From DASPHG01 sp963849605 (GTDB lineage Bacteria > Actinomycetota > Thermoleophilia > Solirubrobacterales > Thermoleophilaceae), in contig CAWKHX010000002.1 of assembly GCA_963849605.1 (NCBI GenBank), positions 806,001 through 870,000 of the forward strand: 64,000 bases of DNA, read 5' to 3'. Below, piece by piece: positions 45,090-53,940 of this stretch. The stretch's first letter is position 1, and every line of letters begins with the position of its first letter. Both the position numbers and the translations under genes were made by a program. Under the pieces are notes generated by a model that had not been told where the DNA came from, made no database searches, and was given only the letters and a program-made list of their open reading frames with translations.

Positions 45090-45704
45090 GTGCGGATCGA
45101 CAGGCCCCCGCCAGGCGAGGAGCTGAACACCGGCGAGGTCACCAAGGCCCGTGCCGCCTCCACCGTGATCCCCGTCCGGGACGGTGAGACCGGGGTCGAA
45201 CTGCTTCTGGTCCAGCGCAATCCGGCCTCGCGCTTCATGGGCGGCGCCTGGGTCTTTCCGGGCGGGGCCGTGCACGAGGGCGAGACCGAGGCCGAGACAG
45301 CCGTGCGGGAGGCCGAGGAGGAGGCGAGCCTAAAGCTGGACGCAGGCACCCTGGTGCCGTTCTCGCGCTGGATCACGCCGCGCCAGGTGAAGGTCCGGTT
45401 CGACACGCATTTCTTCGTCGCCCCCACCCCGGCCGACGCGGCGCCGGTCTGCGACGGGGAGGAGTGCGTCGACCTGCGCTGGATCGCGCCCGCCGCCGCG
45501 CTCGAGGCGGGCAAGGCGGATGAGCTCATGCTCGTGTTCCCGACGATCAAGCATCTCGAGCAGCTGACCGAGTTCGGATCGGTCGAGGAGCTGCTCGAAC
45601 ACGCGCGGGCGCGGCAGGTACAGCCGATCGAGCCGCGCGTGCTGGTCGACGGCGGGGTCGCCCAGGTCCTGCTCCCGGGCGAGCCCGGGTACGACGACGC
45701 CTAG
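45090..45704 (+). CDS. Nudix hydrolase
   Basis: This 204-residue protein has a Nudix box in GGAVHEGETEAETAVREAEE, keeping the Glu metal ligands but with Ala in place of the final Gly. The extension with WITPRQVKVRFDTHFFVA resembles Nudix19/RppH-unrelated CoA-pyrophosphatase-like members. It hydrolyses a nucleoside diphosphate-linked compound, which cannot be specified. It uses a leaderless promoter. Confidence 0.88.
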   Translation: MRIDRPPPGEELNTGEVTKARAASTVIPVRDGETGVELLLVQRNPASRFMGGAWVFPGGAVHEGETEAETAVREAEEEASLKLDAGTLVPFSRWITPRQVKVRFDTHFFVAPTPADAAPVCDGEECVDLRWIAPAAALEAGKADELMLVFPTIKHLEQLTEFGSVEELLEHARARQVQPIEPRVLVDGGVAQVLLPGEPGYDDA

Positions 45705-45716
45705 CCTTCCCCCTCG

Positions 45717-46595
45717 ATGTCATTCGGAGTACAGCTCGGGCTGCTGCTCGCCCTCGCGACCGCGTTCGCGTCCGTCGTCGGCTTTCTGTACAAGCACCGC
45801 GGCGCGGTCGAATCGCCTCCGGTCGAGGCGCGGCGGCCCGTCCGAACGTCACTCGCGCTCTTCCGCTCGCGCTGGTACACGATCGGGATCATCATCGCGA
45901 CGGCCTCGTGGGGGCTTCACGTTGCGGCCCTCTCGCTCGCGCCCATCTCGCTCGTCCAATCGGTCATCGCGGGCGGGCTCGTCCTCCTGACCGTCGTCGC
46001 GGACCGCCTCTTTGGGCTCGAGGTGACGCGACGGGAGTGGATCGGCGTCGCGCTCACCGCGGCCGGTCTCGCGTTCCTCGCCGCGACGCTCGACGGCGGC
46101 GGCGACAGCGCACACAGCGACTACGAGACGGCGACGCTCACCCTTTACGTGGGCGTGGCGGCGACGCTCGGCCTGGGCGCCGCGCTCGTCGGGCGCGACG
46201 GCTACCGACACGGCATCCCGCTGGCGCTGAGCGCGGGCCTGCTCTGGGGCGCGTCGGACGTCTCGATCAAGGCGCTGAGCGACCATCTCGGCGACGACGG
46301 CATCCTCGTGCTGGCGCACCCGCTCGCGCTGACGATCGCGACGCTGTCGCTGATCGGCCTGGCGGTCTCCGCGCGCAGCCTCCAGGTCGGCAAGGCGGTG
46401 CCCGTGATCGCCGTGACGAGCGCGGCCGCGAACGTCTGCACGATCGCCTCGGGTGCAATCGTCTTCGGCGAGCCGCTACCCGATGAGCCGGCCGCGCTCG
46501 CGCTCCGCATTGCAGCGTTCGTGCTCGTGATCGCGGCTGCCGCCCTCACCCCCGCCCCGGTCCGAATCGCAGAGCCCGAGGCGAAGCCGGCCTAA
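45717..46595 (+). CDS. EamA/DMT-superfamily transporter
   Basis: This 292-residue protein has about nine to ten hydrophobic helices in two EamA-like halves, for example ISLVQSVIAGGLVLLTVVAD and ALSAGLLWGASDVSIKAL. It is a small-molecule exporter or permease of unknown substrate. A TAGCCT hexamer overlaps the Nudix stop 9 nt upstream of ATG 45717. Its stop shares CTAA with the convergent DUF779 gene. Confidence 0.85.
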   Translation: MSFGVQLGLLLALATAFASVVGFLYKHRGAVESPPVEARRPVRTSLALFRSRWYTIGIIIATASWGLHVAALSLAPISLVQSVIAGGLVLLTVVADRLFGLEVTRREWIGVALTAAGLAFLAATLDGGGDSAHSDYETATLTLYVGVAATLGLGAALVGRDGYRHGIPLALSAGLLWGASDVSIKALSDHLGDDGILVLAHPLALTIATLSLIGLAVSARSLQVGKAVPVIAVTSAAANVCTIASGAIVFGEPLPDEPAALALRIAAFVLVIAAAALTPAPVRIAEPEAKPA

Positions 46596-46927
46596 CGAGG
46601 CGCCGGAATCCGCTCCATCGAGAAGCGCACGCCGAGCTCCGTCTCGCACGAGAACGAGTCGCCGCCCGGGTCCGGTCCGGCGTCGATCACGACCTCGTAG
46701 CCGTCGAAGAGATCGACCAGCGACGCCTCCAGCAGCACCGGAACGCCATCCACGTCTCCGACAGGCTTCTCGGCGGGCCCACCGACGTATGAAGCGAACA
46801 AGAACGGCGCGGTCGAGTCACAGCAGCCATTGCCGATCACGAACGTGAGATCCTGTCCGCGCGTGCTCCGCGTGCGCTCGAGCGCCTCGCTCGCCGCGGC
46901 TGTGAGCACGACTGCGACGCTGGACAT
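46592..46927 (-). CDS. DUF779 domain-containing protein
   Basis: This 111-residue protein matches DUF779: LTFVIGNGCCDSTAPFLF, GDVDGVPVLLEA and DSFSCETELGVRFSMERIP. The GCC pair and later Cys may bind metal. DUF779 proteins often accompany aldehyde dehydrogenases; one lies at 49110, but in another operon. Function unproven. Confidence 0.88.
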   Translation of the reverse strand: MSSVAVVLTAAASEALERTRSTRGQDLTFVIGNGCCDSTAPFLFASYVGGPAEKPVGDVDGVPVLLEASLVDLFDGYEVVIDAGPDPGGDSFSCETELGVRFSMERIPAPR

Positions 46928-46936
46928 GTCTGAAGC

Positions 46937-47755
46937 ATGGCGCAACATGAGGGCCGGCGCCCGGTTACACCTGTCGTGAAGCTCTCCAGCACCCCATTCC
47001 TGGCCGTAGGCATCGCGTGCATGCTCGCGTCGGCGGCGTTCGCCGCAAGCTTCGTGGGCACGGAGGCGGCCGACGTGCTGCAGGGCACCGAGCAGCCGGA
47101 CCAGATCTATGCCGAGGCAGGCGACGACACGGTGACCGGGCTGGGCGACAACGACTACCTCGAGGCCGACGCCGGCGCCGACACGGTCGACGGCGGGCCG
47201 GGCGTGGACCTCCTGCTCGGCGGAACGGGCAACGACCGGCTCCTGGGAGGCAACGGGAGCGACCTCGTCTACGCCGGTGCGGATGACGACGAGCTGATCG
47301 GCGGCCCCGGCATGGACCATCTCTTCGGCCAGGTGGGCGCGGACCGGCTCTTCGGCGGACCGGACGACGACCGCCTGTACGCGGGCACGGACATGGAGGT
47401 CGGGGAGGCGGACTTCGCGGACGGGGGGTCCGGCGCCGACAAGATCACGAGCGATGGTGTCGCCACTCTGCTCGGCGGCCCGGGTGCCGACACGATCAAG
47501 GCCGAGGGTGAGCGCGTCACGGTCGACGGCGGCCCGGACGCGGACCGCCTGCGCACGGGCTCGGGCGACGACGACGTCACGGGCGGAAGCGGCGCGGACA
47601 AGATCTTCACCGGCCGCGGGAAGGACGTCGTCGACGCTGCCGACGACGAGCGCGACGTCATCGACTGCGGGAAGGGCCGCGACCGCGTGCGCGCGGATCG
47701 GATCGACGTCGTCGCGCACTGCGAGGTCACCCTGGGAGCGCGCGCCCGCCGATAG
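46937..47755 (+). CDS. Secreted RTX-like calcium-binding repeat protein
   Basis: This protein (272 residues from 46937; 259 if it starts at GTG 46976) has a hydrophobic export segment (FLAVGIACMLASAAFA) followed by glycine/aspartate nonapeptide repeats of the hemolysin type (GGTGNDRLLGGNGSDLVYAG). Such repeats wind into a calcium-binding beta-roll outside the cell. No catalytic domain is present. GTG 46976 fits the signal peptide better, since the first 13 residues (MAQHEGRRPVTPV) are not signal-like. Confidence 0.82.
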   Translation: MAQHEGRRPVTPVVKLSSTPFLAVGIACMLASAAFAASFVGTEAADVLQGTEQPDQIYAEAGDDTVTGLGDNDYLEADAGADTVDGGPGVDLLLGGTGNDRLLGGNGSDLVYAGADDDELIGGPGMDHLFGQVGADRLFGGPDDDRLYAGTDMEVGEADFADGGSGADKITSDGVATLLGGPGADTIKAEGERVTVDGGPDADRLRTGSGDDDVTGGSGADKIFTGRGKDVVDAADDERDVIDCGKGRDRVRADRIDVVAHCEVTLGARARR

Positions 47756-47758
47756 GCT
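47753..47758 (+). promoter_or_regulatory. -10 box of leaderless epimerase gene
   Basis: TAGGCT ends 6 nt before GTG 47765 and overlaps the stop codon of the RTX-like gene. Confidence 0.6.
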
Positions 47759-47764
47759 GCCTCT

Positions 47765-48784
47765 GTGGCGGCCGACGGGCTCACAGTCACGGTCACAGGG
47801 CCAACCGGCGACCTCGGGATCGCACTCGTTGACGCACTCGAGCGATCGCGCAGGGTGAAGAGGATCGTCGGCATGGCGCGCCGCCCGTTCGACCCGGCGT
47901 CACAGGGGTGGAAGAAGACCGAATACCGCGAGGGCGACGTGCAGGACAGGGGGAGCGTCGCGGACGCGGTGAAGGGCGCCGACGTCGTCGTCCACCTCGC
48001 CTTTGCGATCCTCGCGTCAAGCGACCGGACGCGCGGCGTCAACATCGACGGCTCGCGGAACGTCTTCGAGGAGGCGGTAGCCGCGGGGGCGGAGCGCATC
48101 TGTTACGCCTCGAGCGTCGCGGCCTACGGCTTTCACGACGACAACCCGGACTGGCTCCACGAGGGGATACCGCCACGCGGTAGCGACGCTCATTTCTACT
48201 CGGCCCAGAAGGCCGAGGTGGAGGGTGTGCTGGGCGAGGCGCTCGTCAAGGCGACCCGCACCCAGGCCTGGGTGTTCCGGCCCTGCATCGTCGCCGGCCC
48301 GAAGGCGCAGACGATGATCGAGGAGATCCCGTATGTGCGCATGTCGCAGGCGATGCCCGATCCGGTGCGGCGGCTGCTAGGCGGCATGCCGGTGCTCAAG
48401 CCGGTGATCCCCGACCCGGGCATCCCGTTCCAGCTCGTCCACGAGGACGACGTCGCGCAGGCGTTCGTCCACGGAGTCCACGGCAAGGGCGAGCCGGGCC
48501 CCTACAACCTCGCCGGGAACGGAAAGCTGACGATGTCCGACCTCGCCGACGCGCTCGGCTGGTACTCGATCCCGATCCCGGAGCTCGCTGTCGACGCCAC
48601 CGCCGAGGTCGTGGCTCGCCTCCCCGCAACGCCTCCGGTCTTCTCCTGGATCGAGAGCGTCCGCAAGCCGGTGCTGATGAAGACGGACAGGGCGAAGAAG
48701 CGCCTCGGCTGGCGGCCGAAGTACACGTCCAAGGCGACGCTGAAGGAAATGGTCGCGGCCTACCGCGACGAGCAGCGCTTCTAG
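47765..48784 (+). CDS. NAD-dependent epimerase/dehydratase family protein
   Basis: This 339-residue extended SDR has the glycine motif VTGPTGDLGIAL, VVHLAFAILAS, the catalytic Ser in YASSVAAYG and the Tyr-x3-Lys in FYSAQKAEVE. It acts on a nucleotide sugar or similar alcohol; the substrate is unknown. Its stop shares CTAG with the convergent cupin gene. Confidence 0.88.
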   Translation: MAADGLTVTVTGPTGDLGIALVDALERSRRVKRIVGMARRPFDPASQGWKKTEYREGDVQDRGSVADAVKGADVVVHLAFAILASSDRTRGVNIDGSRNVFEEAVAAGAERICYASSVAAYGFHDDNPDWLHEGIPPRGSDAHFYSAQKAEVEGVLGEALVKATRTQAWVFRPCIVAGPKAQTMIEEIPYVRMSQAMPDPVRRLLGGMPVLKPVIPDPGIPFQLVHEDDVAQAFVHGVHGKGEPGPYNLAGNGKLTMSDLADALGWYSIPIPELAVDATAEVVARLPATPPVFSWIESVRKPVLMKTDRAKKRLGWRPKYTSKATLKEMVAAYRDEQRF

Positions 48785-49113
48785 ACGTACGTCTGCTGCA
48801 TCGTGCCGCTCGGGTGGACGCTCACCACCCGGAGGGTGTCGTCGCCCGCGCACTTGAACATGTGCGGCGTCTCGGCCGGCACGATCACGATGTGGCCGCC
48901 GGTCACGGTGACCTCCTCATCGCCGGCCGTGAACACGGCCGTGCCGGCCTCGACCACGAACAGCTCCGGATACGGGTGGAAATGCAAGTCCGGCCCCTGC
49001 CCGCGCTCGGGGTACGCCGTCACGAAGACGGACGCCTCGATCTCCTCCCCGCCCTGGAACAGCGCCGCCGTCGGGCTGCGCCGCAGCTCCTCGATCGGGA
49101 TGACGCGGGCTAT
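48781..49113 (-). CDS. Cupin-domain protein with possible ATA start
   Basis: This ~110-residue protein has a cupin barrel with metal ligands in DLHFHPYPELFVV and PAETPHMFKCAG. The conserved-looking N-terminus ARVIPIEELRRSPTAALF has no ATG, GTG or TTG before it; the codon at its expected start is ATA (49113-49111), overlapping the aldehyde dehydrogenase stop as ATAG. A GTG 31 codons later would cut off the first strand. It is the last gene of the six-gene operon. Function unknown. Confidence 0.75.
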   Translation of the reverse strand: MARVIPIEELRRSPTAALFQGGEEIEASVFVTAYPERGQGPDLHFHPYPELFVVEAGTAVFTAGDEEVTVTGGHIVIVPAETPHMFKCAGDDTLRVVSVHPSGTMQQTYV

Positions 49114-50636
49114 GGCTCCTCCGAGAGCAGCACGCCGAACATCTTGCGCGTCGGGTCGCGCGTCAGGTCCACGTGCACGTGCTTCACCTCGGTGTACTCG
49201 TTCAGCCCGTACGTCCCGAGCTCGCGCCCGTTGCCGGACTGCTTGTAGCCGCCGAACGGCGCGATGCAGTTGATCAGGTGGTGGTCGTTGATCCACACGG
49301 TGCCCGCGCGGATCTTCTTGGCCGTCTCGAGGCAGCGGTCGTAGTCCTCGGACCACACCGCGGCGGCGAGCCCGTAGATCGTGTCGTTCGCGATCCGGAT
49401 CGCCTCGTCATCCGTCTTGAACTTGATCACCGACAGCACCGGACCGAAGATCTCCTCCTGGGCGATCGTCATCGAGTTGTCGACCTCGGTGAAGATCGTC
49501 GGCTCGAAGTAGAAGCCGCCCTCGGGGGCTCCCTCCGGACGGCCGCCTCCGAGTACGAGCTTCGCGCCCTCCTCCTTGCCGATCCGCACGTAGTTCTCGA
49601 CCGTGTCCAGCTGCGCCTGCGACACGAGCGGCCCCATGTCCGTGTCGTAGTCGAGCGCGTCGCCGATCTTGATCTGCTTCGCCCGCGCGACCAGCCGCTC
49701 GACGAAGTCGTCGTGAATCGACTCGGGCACGAGCAAGCGCGTGCCGGACTCGCACACCTGGCCCTGGTGGAAGAACGTCGCCCACAGCGCTCCATCGACG
49801 GCGGCGTCGATGTTCGCGTCCTCGAACACGATGTTGGGCGACTTGCCACCCAGCTCGAGCGTGCACTTCTTGATCGTGGACGAGGCCAGCTGCATGATCC
49901 GCCGCCCGACCACCGTCGAGCCGGTGAACGACACCTTGTCCACGTCCGGGTGCGACGCGAGCTCCTCGCCCACCGTCGCGCCGCCGCCGGTGATGATGTT
50001 CACGACGCCCTTCGGCAGCTCGGTCTCGTCCAACAGCTCCGCCAGCCGCAGCGCCGTCAGCGGCGTGTCCGACGCCGGCTTCAGCACGCACGAGTTGCCC
50101 ATCGCGAGTGCGGGCGCCAGCTTCCACACCGCCATCACGAGCGGGAAGTTCCACGGGACGATCCCGGCGCAGACGCCGACCGGCTCGCGCAGGACGAAGT
50201 TGTACGAGTGCGTCGGGAACGCGACCGGCTCGAGCGGCTCCTGCGCTGGCCGGTCCGCCGCGCGCGCGAAGTACTCCCAGTGGTTGATGCAGTAGCCGAT
50301 GACCACCGTCGCCGTCGCGCGCATCGTCATGCCCGCCTGCATCGACTCGAGCTCGGCGAGCTCGTCCTCGTGCTCGGTGAACTTCTGCACGACCGAGCGC
50401 ATGATGCGCACGCGCTCGTCCGGGTCCATGTCCGCCCACACGCCCGACTCGTAGCTCTCCTTCGCGGCCGCGATCGCGTGCTGCGCGTCCTCGCGCCCGC
50501 CCTTCGGAACCGCCGCGACGACCTCGCCGTTCGAGGGGTTGATCACCTCGAACGTGTCACCGGACGAGGCCTCGACCCACTCACCCCCGATGTAGTTCTT
50601 CCAGACCTTTACGTCCTGCGTGGGTGCGACGGCCAT
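49110..50636 (-). CDS. Aldehyde dehydrogenase
   Basis: This 508-residue NAD(P)-dependent enzyme oxidises aldehydes to acids. The motifs VPWNFPLVMAVWKLAPAL, FTGSTVVG, the general base in LELGGKSP, and the catalytic Cys in GQVCESGTR are intact. It has a GAGGAGG ribosome site. It lies in an operon with an Fe-alcohol dehydrogenase, so alcohol-to-acid oxidation is likely. Substrate unknown. Confidence 0.95.
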   Translation of the reverse strand: MAVAPTQDVKVWKNYIGGEWVEASSGDTFEVINPSNGEVVAAVPKGGREDAQHAIAAAKESYESGVWADMDPDERVRIMRSVVQKFTEHEDELAELESMQAGMTMRATATVVIGYCINHWEYFARAADRPAQEPLEPVAFPTHSYNFVLREPVGVCAGIVPWNFPLVMAVWKLAPALAMGNSCVLKPASDTPLTALRLAELLDETELPKGVVNIITGGGATVGEELASHPDVDKVSFTGSTVVGRRIMQLASSTIKKCTLELGGKSPNIVFEDANIDAAVDGALWATFFHQGQVCESGTRLLVPESIHDDFVERLVARAKQIKIGDALDYDTDMGPLVSQAQLDTVENYVRIGKEEGAKLVLGGGRPEGAPEGGFYFEPTIFTEVDNSMTIAQEEIFGPVLSVIKFKTDDEAIRIANDTIYGLAAAVWSEDYDRCLETAKKIRAGTVWINDHHLINCIAPFGGYKQSGNGRELGTYGLNEYTEVKHVHVDLTRDPTRKMFGVLLSEEP

Positions 50637-50657
50637 TCGCTCTCCTCCTCGTAGCGG

Positions 50658-51017
50658 CTAGGGCTGAAGCTTACGCCCGGCGGCGTGCGCCCATGCGATG
50701 AACAAGAGCTGCACGGGCAGCCGCAGGTACAGCGCGGTGCGGCCTCCCGGGACCTTGTAGCGGTCCGGGTGCAGCGCCATGTGCAGGTTCGCGGGAAACA
50801 CGGCGACCAGCGTCGCGATGCTCCACCAGCTCGCGAGTGTCCGGGTGCGCGGGTGCATGACACCGAGCCCGCCGGCGATCTCCGCGACGCCGCTCGCGAC
50901 GACGAGCTCGCGCTTCGCCGGCAGGTAGTCGGGCACGATCGCCTGGTACTGGCGCGGGATCACAAAATGCATGGCCCCGGCGAAGACGAAGAAGGGGCCG
51001 AAGAGACGCGCGAGCAT
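50658..51017 (-). CDS. DoxX-like small membrane protein
   Basis: This 119-residue protein has four hydrophobic helices. Its start FGPFFVFAGAMHFVIP and the later VVASGVAEIAGGLGV match DoxX/YphA-like proteins. The role is not known; some relatives help quinone or thiol chemistry at the membrane. It sits between two oxidoreductases with gaps of 5 and 21 nt. Confidence 0.8.
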   Translation of the reverse strand: MLARLFGPFFVFAGAMHFVIPRQYQAIVPDYLPAKRELVVASGVAEIAGGLGVMHPRTRTLASWWSIATLVAVFPANLHMALHPDRYKVPGGRTALYLRLPVQLLFIAWAHAAGRKLQP

Positions 51018-51022
51018 TGCGC

Positions 51023-52264
51023 CTAGAGCGCCTGCTTGTACAGCGCTTCGTAGTCCTCTTCGGTCAGCTCGCGCGGGTTGAGCAGCGTCGTGCCGTCGCC
51101 CATCGCGCCCTCGACGAGCGCCGGGATCCCTGACTCCGGCACACCGACCTCGGACAGGCGCGTCGGCAGGCCCATGCGCGCGGTGATGCCGGACACGTGG
51201 TCGGCGAGCGCATCCCCGACCGCGTCGTCCGGCCCGCCGGACTCCACCCCGAACAGCTCGTTGATGTCGCGGTAGCGGTTCGCGATGTCCGGGCCGCCGC
51301 GCGCGTTGAAGCGGATCACGTGCGGCAGGTGAATCGCGTTCGCGACGCCGTGGGGCACGCTGAAGTGCGCGCCGGCCGGGTGAGACATCGCGTGCACCGA
51401 CCCGAGCTGGATCGTGATCGCGAGCGACGCCGCCACCAGCATGTTCCCGCGCGCCTCCTCGTTCGACGTGTCCTCGACCGCCCGCTCGAGGTTGTCGCGG
51501 ATCAGCCGCAGCGCATGCAGGGCCCGAGCGTCGCCATGCGCGTTCCATTCCGCCGATACGTAGCCCTCGATCGCGTGCGTCATCGCGTCCATGCCCGTGG
51601 CCGCCGCGATGTGCGCCGGCAGCGTGCGCGTGGACTCCGGGTCGAGCATGGCCAGCCGCGGAAAGAGCGGGAAGTCGGCGATCTCGAGCTTGACCTTCTC
51701 CTCGTGGTCCTTGATGACGGCGGCCATGGACACCTCGGAGCCGGTGCCGGCGGTCGTCGGGATGCACGCGAGCGGCGCGATCGGCTCGGGCGCACCCATG
51801 CCGTCGTTGCCGCGCGGCATCAGGAAGAAGCCCTCCTGCTCGCGCGCGGTGCCGCCCTGCGTGAACACGGCGTCCGCGACCTTCGCGGTGTCCATGACCG
51901 AACCGCCGCCGACGGCGAGGAACGAGTCCGCGCCCGCCTCCTTCGCGGCGGCCGCGCACTCCTCGCACACCTGCGTCGACGAGTCCTGCGGCACGCCGTC
52001 GAAGATGCCGGCGACCTCCAGTCCGCCGTCCTCGACGCCGGCCTGCACCTTGTCGATCAGGCCGGTCCCGCGGATGACCTCGTCGGTGACGATGAAGACG
52101 CGGTTCGCGCCCTCCTTCATGAACTCGAAGCCGATGCTCTCGATCAGGCCGCGGCCCGCGATGACCCGCGTGTGATCGACGTACTGGTAGAAGTCCTTGA
52201 AGCCCGCCATCTGGCGGGCGTCCAGCGCGCTCGCACTCTGGGTGAGTCCTTCGGATTCACCCAT
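51023..52264 (-). CDS. Iron-containing alcohol dehydrogenase
   Basis: This 413-residue group III alcohol dehydrogenase has the NAD site VGGGSVMDTAK and PTTAGTGSEV and the metal-binding Asp and His residues in MDAMTHAIEGY and MSHPAGAHFSVPHGVANA. It oxidises an alcohol or reduces an aldehyde. It lies in one operon with an aldehyde dehydrogenase and a thiolase. Confidence 0.94.
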   Translation of the reverse strand: MGESEGLTQSASALDARQMAGFKDFYQYVDHTRVIAGRGLIESIGFEFMKEGANRVFIVTDEVIRGTGLIDKVQAGVEDGGLEVAGIFDGVPQDSSTQVCEECAAAAKEAGADSFLAVGGGSVMDTAKVADAVFTQGGTAREQEGFFLMPRGNDGMGAPEPIAPLACIPTTAGTGSEVSMAAVIKDHEEKVKLEIADFPLFPRLAMLDPESTRTLPAHIAAATGMDAMTHAIEGYVSAEWNAHGDARALHALRLIRDNLERAVEDTSNEEARGNMLVAASLAITIQLGSVHAMSHPAGAHFSVPHGVANAIHLPHVIRFNARGGPDIANRYRDINELFGVESGGPDDAVGDALADHVSGITARMGLPTRLSEVGVPESGIPALVEGAMGDGTTLLNPRELTEEDYEALYKQAL

Positions 52265-52276
52265 CGAGAGGGGTGC

Positions 52277-52696
52277 TCACTTCGCGTCGAGCAGGTCCTC
52301 GCGCCCGGCGCTCTTGAGCATCTCGCGGTAGCGCGGGAAGACCGGCTTGACGAGCGGGACCAGCTTCAGGATCTTCGCCACCGGGCCCTTAGCCTTCATC
52401 TGGCCGCGTGCGAGCGCGACGGTGACGTTGACGTTGCCGAGCCAGAACTTGTGCGCGGTGTCGGCCTCCATCGTCATGACGACCTCGGGCTCCATCGTGG
52501 TGTCGCCGCAGTCCACCAGGCCGTCCTCGCCGTCGATCATCTTCACGGTGATCTGCGACTCGGGGTTGCGGTACTGGTACTGGACGATCGTGTTCGCCTT
52601 GCGGAACTTGGGCGCGAGCTCGTCGTCCACGGAGAGGTCCTCGAAGAGCTTGCCGATGTACTGGTAGACCTCTTGGTCGTCCTTGAAGTAGGGCAT
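52277..52696 (-). CDS. SCP2 sterol-binding domain protein
   Basis: This 139-residue protein is a single SCP2-type lipid-binding domain (KMIDGEDGLVDCGDTTMEPEVVM in two family blocks, HKFWLGNVNVTVALARGQM). It binds acyl chains or sterol-like lipids. It lies between thiolase and Fe-alcohol dehydrogenase, so it may present a hydrophobic substrate to these enzymes. Confidence 0.88.
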   Translation of the reverse strand: MPYFKDDQEVYQYIGKLFEDLSVDDELAPKFRKANTIVQYQYRNPESQITVKMIDGEDGLVDCGDTTMEPEVVMTMEADTAHKFWLGNVNVTVALARGQMKAKGPVAKILKLVPLVKPVFPRYREMLKSAGREDLLDAK

Positions 52697-52709
52697 CGCC
52701 GCGATCCTA

Positions 52710-53885
52710 TTACCGACCGATGAGCATTGCTATGCCCTGGCCGCCGCCGATGCAGAGCGTGACGAGGCCGACGTCGTGGCCCTCGCGCTCCATCTCACCC
52801 AGGATCTTCGTCGTGATGACCGAGCCGGTGGCCGCGACGGGGTGCCCGAGCGCGATCGCGCCGCCGTTCGGGTTCACCTTGGCCGGGTCGAGCTCGAGGT
52901 CCTTCATCACGGCTAGCGCCTGCGCCGCGAACGCCTCGTTCAGCTCGATCACGTCCACGTCGTCGAGCGACATGCCCGCCTTGTCGAGCGCCTTGCGCGT
53001 GGCCGGCACGGGACCGATCCCCATCGTCGCGGGGTCGACGCCGCAGTAGGCATAGGACAGGATCCGGCCGAGCACGGGAGCGCCCAGCTCCTCCGCCTTC
53101 TCGGCCGACATCAGCACGACCGCCGAGCCCGCGTCGTTCATGCCCGAGGCGTTGCCCGCCGTCACGGTGCCGTCCGGCTTGAAGACGGGCTTGAGCTTCG
53201 CCATCGACTCCTTCGACGCCTCCGGCCGCACGTGCTCGTCGCGGGTGAATGGCACCTTCTCCTTCTTCACCTTCACCTCGACGGGAACGACCTCGTCGTC
53301 GAACTTGCCCGCCTCCTGCGCGGCGTGGGCACGGCGGTGAGACTCGAGCGCGAATTCGTCCTGCTGCTCGCGGCTGATGTCATGCGACTCGGCGAGGTTC
53401 TCGGCTGTGATGCCCATGTGGACGCGGTGGAACGGGTCGGTCAGGCCGCCCACGACCGGGTCGACCATCTTCGCCTCGCCCATCCGCGCGCCCCAGCGCA
53501 CGTTCGGCATCCAGTACGGGCCGCGGCTCATCGACTCGGCGCCGCCGGCGACGACGACGTCCGCCTCGCCGGTCTGGATCGTCTGCGCGGCCGACACGAT
53601 CGCCTGCACGCCGGTGCCACAGAGCCGGTTCACCGTGAACGCCGGCGTCTCCTTCGGGATCCCGGCCTTGATGCCGACGACCCGCGCCATGTACATGTCC
53701 TCGGGCGCCGAGTGGATGACGTTGCCGAACACGACCTGCTCCACCTGCTCGGGCTGGATGCCGGCACGGTCAATGGCAGCCATCACCGTCGTCGCGCCCA
53801 GGTCTGTCGTGGGAATGTCCTTCAGGCTCTTGCCGTAGGAGCCCACGGCGGTCCTGGCGGCGGAGGTGATCACTACTTCGTGCAC
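52710..53885 (-). CDS. Acetyl-CoA acetyltransferase (thiolase)
   Basis: This 391-residue thiolase has the nucleophile Cys in NRLCGTGVQAI, the active His in GHPVAATGS, and the second Cys in TLCIGGGQG. It cleaves or forms 3-ketoacyl-CoA. The start is GTG 53885 after AAAGGA. It is the first gene of the six-gene operon. Confidence 0.96.
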   Translation of the reverse strand: MHEVVITSAARTAVGSYGKSLKDIPTTDLGATTVMAAIDRAGIQPEQVEQVVFGNVIHSAPEDMYMARVVGIKAGIPKETPAFTVNRLCGTGVQAIVSAAQTIQTGEADVVVAGGAESMSRGPYWMPNVRWGARMGEAKMVDPVVGGLTDPFHRVHMGITAENLAESHDISREQQDEFALESHRRAHAAQEAGKFDDEVVPVEVKVKKEKVPFTRDEHVRPEASKESMAKLKPVFKPDGTVTAGNASGMNDAGSAVVLMSAEKAEELGAPVLGRILSYAYCGVDPATMGIGPVPATRKALDKAGMSLDDVDVIELNEAFAAQALAVMKDLELDPAKVNPNGGAIALGHPVAATGSVITTKILGEMEREGHDVGLVTLCIGGGQGIAMLIGR

Positions 53886-53927
53886 GGAGCGGCGTCCTTT
53901 CGCAGAGGTTCGATCGGCGCTGAACTC

Positions 53928-53933
53928 TAGGCT
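53928..53933 (+). promoter_or_regulatory. -10 box of leaderless GH2 gene
   Basis: TAGGCT ends 7 nt before ATG 53941. Confidence 0.6.
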
Positions 53934-53940
53934 CTCGTCG

